The notes: generated from the sequence alone by a model not told the origin. Positions 21,563-39,577 are shown, numbered from the stretch's first letter. The stretch: 64,000 nt of DNA from Selaginella moellendorffii (GCF_000143415.4 NW_003314269.1:2134118-2198117); one strand, 5' to 3'. A program made the numbers and translations.

Positions 21563-22276
21563 TCATTCCACTAAACCATTTAACTGTGGATAATAAACAC
21601 TCGTGAAAGTGTGGCATATCCCCAACCGAAATGTCAAAATATAAAATGCCTTAGCCATAAATATGGAACCATTATCTGAAAGAATCCACTCCAAACAAGA
21701 ATGTTGAAACACTACTCGATTGAGAAGGAAGTATGCAATAGCAATTGTAAAGGTGCTAGCAAGAGCACTAACTTCCACCCAATGAATCAAATAATCAAAA
21801 GCAATAATAATATACTCATTGCCAGTAGTCAATCGTGGAAAAGGTCCCATAAAATCAAACACTACCAACTCAAATGGACGGGAAATTGCAATTGACTCTA
21901 ACCATCCTTTCATGACACAAGGGTGAGTATTACGAACTTAGCACCAAACGCAACTATGCACATATTGAATAACATCACGTAATATCTCTGACCAATAGAA
22001 AAACCTGAATAACTTTTCGGTCACACAACAATATCCTATATGCCCGTATAGAACAAAAGAATCATAGTAGGCATAAAGAAACCATGGAATAAAAACAAAA
22101 GGCACCACTAGCCATAAATGATCATTAGGATTCGTTCCTACAAAATAAAGAAGATCGATATTGAGAATGTAAATGCCAAAATGGCAAGTCATTAACAAGT
22201 GATGCAAGATCCTCAAACCCATCTCGAAGTCTTCAGATTTATAGCTCAATCTTTTGAGCCTCGTGAACTTCATCAA
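21563..22276 (-). pseudogene. Ty3/gypsy integrase remnant
   Basis: Frame 21938-22276 encodes a zinc-binding-like segment (GHIGYCCVTEKLFRFFYW, then CVWC). Frame 21563-21913 encodes an integrase core fragment with VVFDFMGPFPRLTTGNEY, a LSDNG motif and a HTFTSVYYPQLNGLVE motif. Stops separate them. The sequence is clearly different from the chromovirus at 13-15 kb. Confidence 0.8.
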
Positions 22277-23246
22277 GAAAAGATAAATCTTGCTCTATAT
22301 CTTGTAGACACTAAACATTAAGTATAACAACTGCCAACGGCAAAGAATCCTCATTTAAAAAATCCATAGATAATGGTATTAAACACTCATTTATCATAAA
22401 GTAGTTCACTTTCGCTAGTTGTAATATATAATTAATGTATGCAATGGGATAATGTTGAAGATCAATACATCTTCAAGACTAATATCAAAAATATCTATAT
22501 GCAAAATGAAAGGTTGAATGTAATCAAGATACACCAAAATTGAGAAAATTGTCAACACTTCTTTTAGATTTATAAATGCCCTCTTGTAATCCTTAGACTA
22601 GATGAAATATGATATGAATAATTTAGTATACAATAGTTCAATACAATCAAAAGAGATTAATAAAACAATCAAGACATTACACCTTGCTAAAGAAGTATTA
22701 CACATCATTCACACTTGCAAACTTTCATAAGAAATGTAAAACTTAAATTAAGTCATGTTTTGGATCCAAACACACAATTTGACCACTTTAATTTTAAATC
22801 AACTTCTCACAACATCACAGACATTCTCTTTTTACATCCCTTTTAAGTGGATCAAGATACAATTAATAAAATCAACAGTCATCTCTAGCATATCACAAAA
22901 ATTTCACTATTATTTACTAAAAAGTTATTAGAGCATTATTCAATTTGAATGACATCATTAATAACTCATATAAACTAAATGGGGTATGGAAAATAGTTTT
23001 GGGAACATCCTCTTTAGCCATCGACACTTATTAGTACCCAAAAACAAAATCTAATTTAGTGAACTAACAACTTTGCTCCAAAAGGTTTAGAAAATTGGTA
23101 ATGTGAGGAAGAGGGTATATATCCAAGATCATCACATCATTTAACAAATGATAATTAATATAAAAACATATATTCTTATCAAGCTTTGTCATAAAATGAA
23201 ACTTATACATTTAAAGACTTTAAGTCTTTTAAATAATATTTTTCTC

Positions 23247-23395
23247 TGTGAGTGCATGGAATATAGAAAAGGAATACAGAAATGTGCATATCAATTACCC
23301 CAAAAACCCTAGCTTACATACAGGAGCGAGTGGTCTAAATTGAAACCAATCCGATAGTTACCAAAATCCCACTACGCTAATATTAGTATACGGCA
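23247..23395. repeat. Right LTR
   Basis: This is the partner of 20725-20874. Because the integrase reads on the minus strand, this copy would be the element's 5' LTR. Confidence 0.75.
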
Positions 23396-26142
23396 TTGTA
23401 AGGATTGAGGGTCATTAACTTATTCATACAAAATCCTTTCACTACTTACATGATTTCTCATTTTACAGAAAAATCCTAATATCAAAACCTTGCATAAATA
23501 AAATGTTCTTAGTATGAAGGACTTCACTTAAGAAATGGAAAATGCCAATCTAAAAAACACTAATAATGCTAATACATATGGCTATAATTATGGATCTAGT
23601 AAAATTTGCATCCTAGAACCAATGTGCACAGTTGAAGATAACTAACATGAATGCCATTGGAAGACTCTTTCTCTGTGTCTGCTATCTAGAGTGATCCAAC
23701 TTGATCTCACATCTGTCGTCTATTGGCAATTAGCGGAAATCCCTGATATTCCTTTGCTGCGCATTTGCAGCGCCCGGCTGGTGCGTCATCAGGAGAGGCG
23801 CAAGCTCTTCTGGGCGGACGCCATGCTGTTCGCGTCTTCTACAAATGGCGCAGCACCGTGGGTAATAAGTATTTGGCGCGCAGCATCCATGAAATCTATG
23901 CCCGCGATGGCATCGCGCCCCTCTTCCCGTCCTTCCTCGATGAGCTGCACCACTTCTCGTGCTCCGAGCATCACGTTGATAAGGTGCGCTACGATATCTG
24001 CAAAAGGCATGGGTATACAAGCCGCTTGGCTCTGGATCTCTGCTGCTAACCCAAACCGACAGGAAATCTCGAGAATGAGATCCCTGACCAACTCTGCTCA
24101 AAAGGTCGTTGTGATTGGGGCATGCTAGTTCCTTCCCTGAATCACAGACACACTTCCAGCTCCTTGAGTTGAGCACTTGTCATACTTGTGAGACGAGTCA
24201 AATTGTTGACATGTAGTCGCCAGAATTTCAATGAGCGAGAGAGTTGTTCCATCTTCCAGCTCCACACCATCATCTTGTTGGCGGAAAGACTGAGCTAGTT
24301 TAGTCTCGGTAACACAATGATCCCTTTTTACCGAGAGAAAAGCTGGCACAGGGGCTCTGTCACGTCGAAAACGTGGTGGAGGGGCTTGATTTGGACTCGA
24401 ACGCTTTGGGAGGTGTTGTCAAGGCTTGAAGCAGCAGAGTAGCTTATCAATCGCTGGAAAGCAGACAAAGAATCAGTACCGAAGGAACTGAAGTCTAGAA
24501 ACATACAGTCATGCAACTTCTCGTCTGTCCAATAATCCTCTTCGTCTTCCTCGTCTTTCACCTGCAAAAATCGAGTCAAACGAGAAGAAAAGAAAAGTGA
24601 GTTTCTTACCGAATCCAACAGACTAATCATGATGGGACGGAATGCCGGATTGCGCCAGAAACATGCATCTGGATCCCAGCCAGGAGCGATCAAGTACGTA
24701 GACCATTTTCTTTTCTTCAAGCCTTTTCACGTTTTTCCGTTTTCTTCTTTCCTAGCAGGACATCAAAAGATCATGGACGCTCTCAGCATTCGACTGACAG
24801 ATTCGCGGGTCTTCGTTCCAAAGTCGAGCTTCACTCCACAGTTTTGGAGCTCCATTGTCCGACGAGGGCCATGAGCAACCTCTTCTTCTAGTGGCTCCAA
24901 TGCCCCGATGGCCAGGGCAAACACCAATATATTATGGTGGACAGATCAACGAGGCCTACAGACAACAGGGTCTACCACTCTGCCAAAACTCCCCTTCGCC
25001 CACTTATCAGAGGAATGAGTTTGGGCGCAATATGAGATATGGCGAGAGTGCATGCCTTCTGGCATTCTCCAGATCAATGCCGAGCAGAGCTTTGTGAACT
25101 TCGTGGCCGCAGTATGTGTGCAAGAAGATTCGAGTTCTCTGACGGACTGGCGACCGGACGACATGCTGTACTGGGCGTCTTCTGGAAGCTACCATTTGCT
25201 AAAGCCAGTGCTGGGTGGAGACCACAAGGCAAATGAAGTGGTTTTTATATTTTTTATCGGTGAGTGTGGGAGTGAAATCTTAGTGATTTGATTTACTGTG
25301 TCTTCTTGCAGGACTTGAACACACATGACGCGTTTCTTGTGAGGAATATCAAGGTCGAATACATGGAAAATTTCATTGAAAGCCCAGAAGAGTTTGAGAT
25401 TGTTTTCCGGGAAATAAATTTACCAGGTAGAGTTCAATCTGAGATATGTTGTTTGTTAACGGGATCTGAGTGCAGAGTGCACGAGAGCTAGCATGGAGCG
25501 TCGCTTGGACGGCCCGACGATAGTTCGCTGCAGAAACGTCAACTTCGAGTGCTTCCGTCATGGTAGAGGAGGCCTATAAGCGAAAGCTCTCGTCGAAGTG
25601 GCAAGGATTTGGAGAGTTTGTTCCACAGCTGGCGTATTAATGGGAGCGTAGCAGAGAACACCACAGAGAAAGATATCGCGGAATGCAGTCGTGCAGCAAG
25701 TGACTATCCGGGAGAAAGGATTGCTCCTGTGACGCGGGGCCAAGAAGTGGGACCTTGTGTCGTCAGGCTCGTCAAGGATTGCTCTGCTTTTCTTTTGCTC
25801 TGCTCGTTCTCTAATCTGGTTTTTAAATCTCTTGCAGGATTTGACTACGAACGCAAGAAACGAGCCTAGAGAACAAATTAATGTTTTCCTGAAGGCAAGG
25901 AAGACAATATCAGACCAAAGAGATTACTGGAAGTGTTATGTAAGTGCTTGAATTTTCTCTTGAAACAGTTTGTCATTGACATTCGACATGGAGGCGTTGC
26001 TGTTTAGTCGCCTTTTCCGGTTTCTAGCTCTTCATGTGCATTGACACGGTAAGTACAAGCCTCGCCTGAAGATGTAATAAAAATTGAACTACTTACATTT
26101 CTAAATTATAATTGTTTTCAATGAGAATCTTAAAATGGAATT
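23396..26142. other. Ambiguous region with unrecognised coding-like fragments
   Basis: Base composition becomes gene-like after 23.7 kb, but I cannot assemble a full gene. On the minus strand a fragment at about 24420-24716 could splice (GTAAGA...TTTGCAG) into a short acidic C-terminus, and a second open segment lies at 23730-24091. On the plus strand, segments with good splice sites occur at 25166-25255, 25313-25425 (donor GTAGAG) and 25840-25937 (acceptor TCTTGCAG, donor GTAAGTGC). None shows a domain I know, and stops interrupt joining. It may be a degenerate gene or a lineage-specific one. Confidence 0.35.
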
Positions 26143-27635
26143 TTAAAGACTTGTGCCTTTTCTATTCTGTGATAACCAGTTAGCCATCCTCTTAATGGCT
26201 TCTTGGTTGGTTTCATTCCCAACATCTTGCCAGGTACCCGTTTCCAAATTCACCATTTGCACTCGCCGTTCCAACAAGCCTTTCCCAACCATGGCCAGCT
26301 TCTTCAAATTCTCCAAGCTCGAGTTGTCAACTTCCGCAATGCTGCCCTCGAGCTCCGGCGTCTGTCAAAAAGAAAAATTCCAAATCCACGACATTTGTCA
26401 AACTCGAACTTTTCTAGTACCTGAATCCGAAGGAAGTTCTGCTCGCACACACTAAGTCGGAAGAGCGACGAGATGGTGTGGTCAACAATGTCGGCGCTTG
26501 CGTTAGAGAGCATGTTGATGATTGGAGCCCCGTTCTCATGAACCACCCAGCCGAGAGCCCCCCATTTTGCTATCTCCTTGGCCGTGTAGCTCACGGTTTG
26601 ATCGCCACAACCAAGAGATATGACCAGCAACTCCTCGAACCTCTGATAGCAATTCACAATAGCTAACACGAATGAAATATAGTTATCTATATACCTCGAG
26701 CAGTTTAGTGCCTACCAATCCTGGATCCTGAGCTTCTGAATCCTTCAGAGCTTGAACAATGGCTAGAAAAGTCTTCACATAGATAGAAATTAGTTGAGTA
26801 AAAGGACTAGAGCTTTAAAGACCGTATGAAAAATTACTGGATTGTTTGCGGCGAGGCCACCGTCAACCAGGTTGAATTCCACTCCCGTAGGCATCTGGAA
26901 ATATTTTGGAGGCAGATAAGTTGGAGCCGCGGTGGTGCCCCGGACAACATCTCGGAGAAACGCATTCTTGGATTCGTTTGTTTTGGCCTGGAAGTCTTGA
27001 ACTTCTTAAATATCAGAACACAAAATCATGGACACAAACCTCTGAAGTTGTGAAGAACACAGGCTGCTGGAGTTTAGTGTCAAAGGTTGGAATGACGAGA
27101 GGAACGAGTGTGTCTCTCATCTTCAAGTCGCCAATATACTCGTGGAGAAGGCTCTCCATAGGCTTCTCGGAGTACTTTGGCCCGAAGAGTCCAGCAGCGC
27201 TTTTGAGACTGTTCAGAGTGAGAATTCATTGCTAGGAGCTCGAAAGTTTTTTCCAGCTGAAAAAGAACAAGGAGAACATACAAGTACTGCGGGAATATCT
27301 TCTGCGCATTCGCAAAGTAGAACCCAGTGATCTCTTTTGCCATGAACATTGGCCGATTGTCTTTGCCAGGAGTCCCCAGCATTGCGGCGATGATCCCTCC
27401 GGTGCTGGTTCCAGCAATGGTGTCAAAGTAATCCGCGAGCCTGACACTAGGACCATCTAGCTCCTGACAGAGAGAGATCAGATCAAAGCCAATAAAGATG
27501 ACTCTGCTTTGATAATTTTCCCAAAGAAACCTGTAAGCAATCCTCAAGGTACTCAAGAATTGTTGCGGGAATAACACCCCTCACTCCACCTCCATCGATG
27601 CTCAAGATGCACTTCCTCCTCCTGCTTGTTTCCAT
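26143..27635 (-). CDS. Patatin-like phospholipase (acyl hydrolase)
   Basis: A lipid acyl hydrolase with a Ser-Asp dyad, likely releasing fatty acids from membrane lipids. Seven exons: 27531-27635, 27288-27463, 27040-27208, 26838-26987, 26695-26772, 26421-26642 and 26143-26361. Phases agree and give 372 residues, normal for plant patatin-like proteins. The start ATG leads directly into the oxyanion-hole motif DGGGVRG (residues 14-20), the nucleophile elbow GTSTGG lies at about residues 51-56, and the catalytic Asp is in DGGLAANNP at the end of exon 4. No signal peptide is visible, so it is probably cytosolic. It stands alone, with the ambiguous region downstream and XTH further right. The family call is firm; the substrate is not known. 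Confidence 0.92.
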
Positions 27636-28634
27636 GAAATTCTTGTGCGATGGATAATTGTAAACAGGTGTAGTTGTGCCAACATTGGATCATGCATATA
27701 TTCAGGATCCGTGACGTGTTTGTTATTTGCCCGTCTTACGAGACGTGCCTGTGAAAACCAACAGTGCAACATTTCTCTAACATGCAGCATGGACGATATA
27801 TTGATCTCAAGACACCTATATCTTTTCCAAATACATACGCAATTGGATGCCTTGCGTAATTCTGTATTTTAGTTGCGTGTACGTGTAAAGAGATAAATTT
27901 AGAAATCCTATCAGTTTGCGTTTCTTGCGCTCTTCAGACAGCTGGGTTGAATGGTGTTAAATTTGCAAACCTGCGAATGGCCTCCCCGTTGTAAAAGTTG
28001 ACCCCCTTATACATGTGGAAGTGGTGGTTTAGCGGCGGTGCGGCAGCCCAATGGGAAGCTGTTAGCGCGGTTCACCCACAAGCTCGATGTCTAGTAAGTT
28101 CTAGCAAGATCCGGCCCTAACTTTGCGTCGTCTTGCAGCACGGTGCAGTCGTGCTCAACGAAAAGCTTTATGTTGTTGGGGGACGCTGTGAGGACACACC
28201 TGAGCGATGCGCTGGTAAACTTCTTCTGGCTTGGTGTTTCGCTACGATGTCGTGAATTTTTCCGCAAGGTTTTCGATTTGAGAAACTCGACTTGGACTCC
28301 ACAGCTGTCTCCTAATGTTGACCAGGTCGGCAAGGTTGGCCGGCTTCGAATACTCAACTTGCTGGATGTCTGATCCAAGAACAAACTACATGGATCTCTC
28401 TTATTTGGATTCTTACGCACAGCCCGAGCTAAAAAAGCGCCGAGACCACCATATCCGAGCTTGCGTTGAGGGCCACATTCGTTATTAGCTGTGTCACCCA
28501 CCATCCCGCGGCGTTCTTGTCACAGTTTGGTTGCCACAGCTAAGTGATAACACGAGCAAATGCTCAAACCCCTGGAAACCACATACCCAGCAGCACCACC
28601 CTGTGGTTTTGGAAGGCACATACTTTTGATGGAT
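27636..28634. other. Intergenic region, one doubtful frame
   Basis: This holds the upstream region of the patatin-like gene and the 3' flank of XTH. A minus-strand frame at 28091-28504 (137 residues, ATG start) shows no recognisable domain and no supporting splice structure; I do not call it a gene. Confidence 0.4.
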
Positions 28635-29652
28635 CTACTTGGGATTAACGCTACACTCGGTGGGAGGTGATGGATTCCTGTTGGTGTCTAGGCAGTAGTC
28701 ATATATCAAGAACTTGGATCTCACCACGCCCAGCGCTTGCTCTTCTTGAACGCTCAGCTCCCACGAACTCGGCCCATCCCACCAGTGGCTGCTCGTGTTT
28801 GCGAGGCACGCAGCGTCCCCTTCGTCGCATCCATCCACGGCGAATTCGGCGTAGGACGCCACGAACGGCGCTCCACTCCAGTCGATCTTCTCTTTTCCAC
28901 CGCGCGTCGCCCAGCCGTCGGCGTTCCAGATGCTCGAGATGAGCCGCATTGGCTGTTTGGACGGGAACACGTCTTGGGTGGCGCTTGTGAGCCTGTGGAC
29001 GCGGACGGGGGTCTTGTCGACGTAGAACCTGCGACTCGGAGATAAGATCGAGCAAATGAATGAAAGGAAAGCTTACACAATGTGATGCTTGTTCCAGAGG
29101 AACGAGTAAGCGTGGAAGTCTTGAGAGGGATCAAACCAGAGCATCAGCCGCTGCTCCCTCTCTCCCTTTCCATTGCTATAGACGTTGGTTTGCAAAGTAT
29201 ATGGCTGCCCGGATCGGTTGCCAAGGAACTCGAAGTCGAGCTCATCTCGGTTGTCGGTCTCGGACGATAGCTGCGAAACAAAGGAAATAAAAGTTGAAGC
29301 ATCGAGAAAGACGAAGATTTACGTAGTAAGCAGTGACAACTCCGGCTGAATCACCCGGAACCAGCTTGAGATTCATGCTGATGAATCCAAACAGGTACTT
29401 TTTTATCGTCGAGAAGGCGGATCCTACAAAGAAAACGTAAAGGAAAATCAGTAGACTATTGAAAGAATGTTACTTACCAGAGTTGCTATCGAGCATCAGC
29501 TGCACAAGGCTCCCATTTTCTCCAGTTGTTTGTACATGGTCGTCAGCCCACATAACAGAGAAATTCTCGTCGAAAGTTGGAGGCCGCTGCTTGGCCTGCG
29601 CGAAGCTAACAGCAAGCAAAAGAACAAAACCAGCAACAAACAAACGCTCCAT
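28635..29652 (-). CDS. XTH: Xyloglucan endotransglucosylase/hydrolase (GH16)
   Basis: A secreted wall enzyme that cuts and rejoins xyloglucan chains. Four exons: 29478-29652, 29323-29423, 29077-29270 and 28635-29028, giving 287 residues, the usual XTH length. The N-terminus is a signal peptide (hydrophobic [16 protein letters not shown]). The GH16 catalytic motif is [10 protein letters not shown] at the start of exon 3, with Leu in place of the common Ile; it is followed by the N-glycosylation sequon NRSG. The C-terminal XET extension carries the expected cysteines ([17 protein letters not shown]...TECSVNP). Whether transfer or hydrolysis dominates cannot be read from the sequence. Confidence 0.95.
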
Positions 29653-30354
29653 TCTTCTCTCTCAGTCACTCACCAACAAGCACTCCCTCCTTTCTTCCAA
29701 TCCCATAAATACTACCGAGGAAGAATTCTCTCTGTAAAGCTCATCAAGATTTTAGTGGTAGTTTGAAATAAAGGAAGAAAACGTTAACTGATGCAGGCCA
29801 AAAGGCTAAAAAGGGCTGATTGCTTCAAAAGCAGTGCTGGACAGATCCAGCTTTCTTTTGTTCTGACCTCGTCTCTCAACATTTTTTGGCTCGGCTGTAG
29901 AGCTGCAGTACAAAGGACTTTTTTTAGCGTTGCAATACTTAAGCACCAATTAATACAAATAACCTGGGGTGCATAACGCTCTCCTCCACTTCTTCACACT
30001 CTCATGACGATCGGTACTGTCTCTAAATACTCATCGCAATCATTATCGAGAATCAGTCACAATGAGATTTGCTTAACGTACCCATGGAGTACAACAGCAA
30101 AATGCAACTCTGGCTGTGTTCGATTTGATAGTTTTTTCTCTCTATATGGTACTACAAAGCGTCAGGCTCCAGGCGCTTCTGGATCGCATTCGCTGCCTGG
30201 CAATACGTTCGCGTCACATTTCACAAGATCAAAAGGATGACAGGTGCTTACTTCGAGATTCCCGAGACGATATTGGTACTGCATTTCCTCACGAAGTTGG
30301 GCTTGCTCACGCATCGCTTGTGCCTGCGGGATTTACCAAAGGAGTGGAGATCAT
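29653..30354. other. Intergenic, no gene seen
   Basis: This is the XTH promoter and 5' leader side, and the 3' flank of the SCI1-like gene. No frame shows a domain or splice structure. Confidence 0.6.
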
Positions 30355-31535
30355 TTAACAAACTTTACGGATGGACTTATTTGAACGCACCATGCCAGTT
30401 TTCATCGAGTGCTTTAGTTCTTCAATGTGTGCCTCTTTCTCATGCTCCCGCAGCATTTTTAGTTCTTGCCTGAAACAGAAATGTGTGTATGATGGGAAAA
30501 TCCTATCAGAGCAAAATACCTTCGTTGCTCTTCATCGTTGAATTCTGTCCGCTCCACTTCGACAGATCTGTATTTGGCGCCCTTCTTCCACTCCTTGAAC
30601 ATCTTTCGCTGGTGATACTTATCAACATTGTAGTACCTACGAAGAAATCAACGTTAAAAAAAGTAAGAAAAACCTTGACTCTAGCACTACTGACTTCTTC
30701 GAGGGAAGTGTTGCAGTGTTATAATCTTCCATGTACCTGTAAAACAACAAGCCACGACATCAGGAAATTCCAAAGCACACTGTCTCGAAGGAAAGCAAAT
30801 CCACAAAGAGCGAAAACAAGATAGGTCATGCAACTCAATGCTCACATAATTCGAATGCACGCATGAGAAAAAATTCGTACTCCTTAAACATTTGTCTCTC
30901 CTCCCAATTCGGTAGCGTCTCCAGATTGACCTGCGTAAGAAAACCAAGCAACACAGTAAGAAGAAGAAACATTTTCTTTTCTGAAAATGCCTACTTTCTT
31001 CACTTCCGAAAGCCATGCGCTAAATTCCGGCCTCTTGTTCCTGCGCATAAACAAAGCTTCGCAATGCCATCCAGAAACATATTGAAAAAAATTTATGGAC
31101 TCACCACATATCGATCTCCTTGATAAGTCCATACTTCCCCCATGAAGCAGTCACAGGCCCACTCTTCTGGCGCTCGGCCTTCTCCTTTTTCTTCTTCTTC
31201 TTCTCCTCCTTTCGCTTCCCCTTCCCCCTATCCTTGCGTTTCTTCTCTTTATCCCTGCTCTTGTGCCTTCGCTCCTCCTTGTGCCTTACTCGGCTGCGTG
31301 AGCGCTTACTCACATCGTCGCTACCATCGCTCTCCTCCCCGGACGAGCTACTATCAGATGATCCTCTAGTTCTTCGTCGATGATGCCGCTTCCTACGCTT
31401 GCTCCTGCGATTTTCACTCTCGCTACTACCGCTATCGCTGCTCCTGCTCCTCGAATCGGATTCTTCATGCCTCCTCTTGCTCCTCCTGCCGCGCTTCCCT
31501 CCCTCGTCCCTCTCCAGCTTCTCTTCGTGCTCCAT
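30355..31535 (-). CDS. SCI1: STYLE CELL-CYCLE INHIBITOR 1-like nuclear protein
   Basis: Six exons: 31105-31535, 30995-31040, 30881-30930, 30695-30736, 30520-30636 and 30355-30469, all phase-consistent, giving 266 residues. Residues 1-130 are Arg/Ser/Lys-rich with SR-type and poly-Lys stretches, suggesting a nuclear or nucleolar protein that may bind RNA. The conserved core follows: SWGKYGLIKEIDMW, then EFSAWLSEVKKVNLETLPNW and YMEDYNTATLPSKKYYN, matching my memory of the SCI1 family (a cell-proliferation inhibitor in tobacco styles). The C-terminus is a predicted coiled coil (QELKMLREHEKEAHIEELKH). It is head-to-head with the ATP synthase beta gene, 182 bp between start codons. Function in a lycophyte is inferred. 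Confidence 0.85.
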
Positions 31536-33845
<2,310 letters not shown>

Positions 33846-34056
33846 TGACGATGATGAACAAAGAAGTTTTTTTGGTGCTTCTAAGAACTTTGAGCTCGGG
33901 GATTTTGGCCGCGAGCTCTAAAACTCCAGAACTCTTGTTGCTGGTTACCTTGTGAACGGTTTTTGGGGTATTCCAAATAATGGTAACAATAACCCGAGAG
34001 AGAGACTTTTGCTTTTTTCCCGCCAAAACTTTGCTCTAGGGTTTTTGTGCTCGGCT

Positions 34057-37030
<2,974 letters not shown>

Positions 37031-37124
37031 GCCGTATGAGATAAGTATATCTTGAGGAAAGAGTCTCGATGGAAGAGAAGGTACTGGCACAACCAAATGG
37101 AGGCTGGAAAGATCGAGGGAACTT

Positions 37125-39090
37125 TCACGCACTCCACACGCTGAATGCGCTGCGTGCGTTTAGCCACTTATCAACCAAGTTGCCGTGGTGCCTCTGGAGG
37201 ACGTCTTTGAGGCTCTCGGTGTTGTTCACCCACGCCAGTCCCTCCTTGGTGTAGCTCTTGGCGTTAAAGTTTGAGGTAAAGAATCGATCAGCTTCTAGCC
37301 TCCTGTGGGAAAGCAATGCAATGTGTTAAAACTGTGACTTGGTTCTAGCAGTTTTTACCTGGTGGCCATGAGGAGAAAGATGAAAAACGACGTCTCGCTA
37401 ATGGCGAAGCCTTTGATCTTCTTCTCCGCCAGCAAGCCGACGAGCAAGTCGAGCTTCTCCACGTCCTCGCCGTATATCTCCCTCAGCAAGGCGAGTGTTT
37501 GTTTGTCATCGGTGAGATCCTCCCACTTCTTGATTGGAATCATCAACATGTTTCTCCGAAAGGCATTGTATCTTGCAACTTTTCTTTCGCGATCACGGTA
37601 AACTGGGACAAAAATTACAGAGAAGCAAAGATAAGATCGAGGACAACAAGCGTCTGGCAAGAACAGAACTTACTCTCGAGGGCGGCCATGTCGACGTGAT
37701 TCGGCCGGTTTATGCCGTCGGTTCCAGTCTGGGGAAGGTCCCTCATCCACTGCGGATAGTTGAAAAGAACGAGCGCCCCACAAGCTTGATGCCCAAGCGA
37801 CGCGATCATTCTCTCGTTTCCAATGCTACCCAGCGTTTTTTCTCCCTCACTTCCAATGAGCTCGATCATGGGAATTCTATAGAGCACAAGAAAAAGTTTA
37901 GTCAGGAGTGGTAAAAGAAAAAAAAAGAGATGGAGGTACCTCTTTCCAGTGGCTCGAGGAGTCTTTGTTTGTTTCTCTTCCGCACTGCCAGTGATGTCTC
38001 TCAGCACAATGTCGTCTGGTAGCAAAGGATGGAGGCGATAAACGCACGTAAACTCCTCCGTCAAGGCGTACGGAACGCCGTGGTTTATTGGCTCCTTCAT
38101 TCCAATAAATCCACTCAGCAGCGAGGATCCAGTGTGCCCGATCCAGCTCTTGATTCTCTTCCCCAGTAAACCATACCTGGATGCACTCTCGAAGTCAGTC
38201 GAAATCGCTGGAGAAGATGGAAGTGAAGAAGAAAAGCTCACCAGTTTGCATGCATTCCAATGTCGAGCGCTTTCGTCTTGAGCAGCTCCACAGTCCAGTC
38301 GATGGTGTGAATCTTGGCAATCACGGCAGCGACCACCAATCTCGCATGAAGGTAGAGCTCTTCGTCCCCGAATTCCGGATGCGTCCTCTGGAACGAAATA
38401 TCGGAGAATAGCCACGAGTTAGCGGCAATCCAGAGCTCGAGATCGATCGAGACACACGCACCTTGAGCATGTCACACACGGCATTGTGTTCCTTGACGAA
38501 AAGCGCCTGGAGAATCGAAACCCCGGCCCAGGTGTTCTTGACATCGCCGGAGATGGCGACGCCGTGGTCGTCGCGCTCAAGGAGGCCATTTTGGCCAATC
38601 TTAAGTTTGCCATCGCACCCTCGCCAGCGCACCGTCGTGGCTCCCGTATAGAACACTCCCATCCCTAGAATGTAAAATGAAACTTCCCTCCAATTACAAG
38701 AGTTTCGTACCACCACGATGTTCTCATGTTCCTATGGCCCAAAGCGATGTCTTGCGAGCCCGTTTCGTCCTCTTTCGTGCGGAGGAACCGAAATTCCTTC
38801 AAGGGACACTGCGCTGCGACTGATTCCGGAGCTACAATCTCTTGCTGGATCGAAAACAAAATCATCCGTGAGAAGAATCCTTGGCTTCGATCACACGAAT
38901 CATACCTCTTTTGTGTCTTCCTGGTGGTCGACCCAGTCGTGGATCATAAACTGGATCCAGGACGCCGCGATCATGTTGAACTGCTTGCCCGTGTCCGCGA
39001 ATTCGGATTCCTTTCTCGCCAGAAATTTGGTCGCCACAACACTGGGATGTGGATCCAAAAGTTCCTGCTCGACGCAAATCGAATCTCATG

Positions 39091-39132
<42 letters not shown>

Positions 39133-39577
39133 CGGATCCGGATGCTGCAGCAAAGGCATTTCTCCCAATGAATGATCCATAGTCTCCACTTTTGACATTG
39201 ACGTGCTCGCCACCGGATTTTTTCTTCCGGAAAGGCGGAGCTATGCAATCATCCTGCGCGGCTTTTTTCTCTTCTTCTGAGATTGGAGGACCGACGTACT
39301 TCAAGTTGTAGTTTTGGTGGAGTGTCCTCCGGATGTCGAGATAAAACAGCGAGAACACAAGCGGGAGCTTGTGCCACGCCGTGTGTTTGTCGACGAAATG
39401 GACGATCTGATATCATCAATCACAAAGGAGGAAGAACACAAGAGCAAAGCTAGTTAGTCTCTGAGACATCCATAATCGCAACGAAGTCTTTCCCACTCTG
39501 AAAATGATCCGGTGCTTGAAGCTCATGCGCTTGTAGGCCTCATTGATCTGAGCGTCGCTCGACACTGCGCCTCCCAT
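37125..39577 (-). CDS. DOX1: Fatty acid alpha-dioxygenase (heme)
   Basis: A heme enzyme of the cyclooxygenase-peroxidase superfamily that adds O2 at the alpha carbon of fatty acids, giving 2-hydroperoxy acids for oxylipin signalling. About ten exons from ATG 39577 to TGA 37125. The distal heme histidine is in SWIQFMIHDWVDHQ. The proximal region is VVAAVIAKIHTIDW. GVFYTGATTVRWRG and GTDGINRPNHVDMAALE also match plant alpha-dioxygenases. The C-terminus carries RFFTSNFNAKSYT. One intron starts GTCTCTCTC inside a (CT)n microsatellite (GA on the plus strand, 39094-39129), an unusual donor. Length and motifs look complete. Confidence 0.93.
39094..39129. repeat. (GA)n microsatellite at an exon-intron border of DOX1
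   Basis: About 18 GA units. On the gene's sense strand the intron begins GTCTCTCT directly in the repeat, so length changes would alter the sequence right after the 5' splice site. Confidence 0.9.

Larger units (their letters stand above)
20725..23395 (-). mobile_element. Decayed LTR retrotransposon with ~150-bp LTRs
   Basis: Direct repeats at 20725-20874 and 23247-23395 both start TGTGAGTGCATGGAATAT and end in CA, and they flank integrase remnants on the minus strand. The internal region is only ~2.4 kb and contains no reverse transcriptase I could recognise, so the element is deleted. I could not identify a convincing primer-binding site, polypurine tract or target-site duplication. Confidence 0.75.

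Noticed and set aside
20720-23400. Target-site duplication for the short-LTR element
   Set aside because: The five bases outside the two LTRs (ATAAG and TTGTA) do not match.
28091-28504. 137-residue minus-strand frame as a gene
   Set aside because: No recognisable domain and no support from splice sites or neighbours.
37615-38415. 266-residue continuous minus-strand frame
   Set aside because: It runs through introns of the alpha-dioxygenase gene; only parts of it are real exons.
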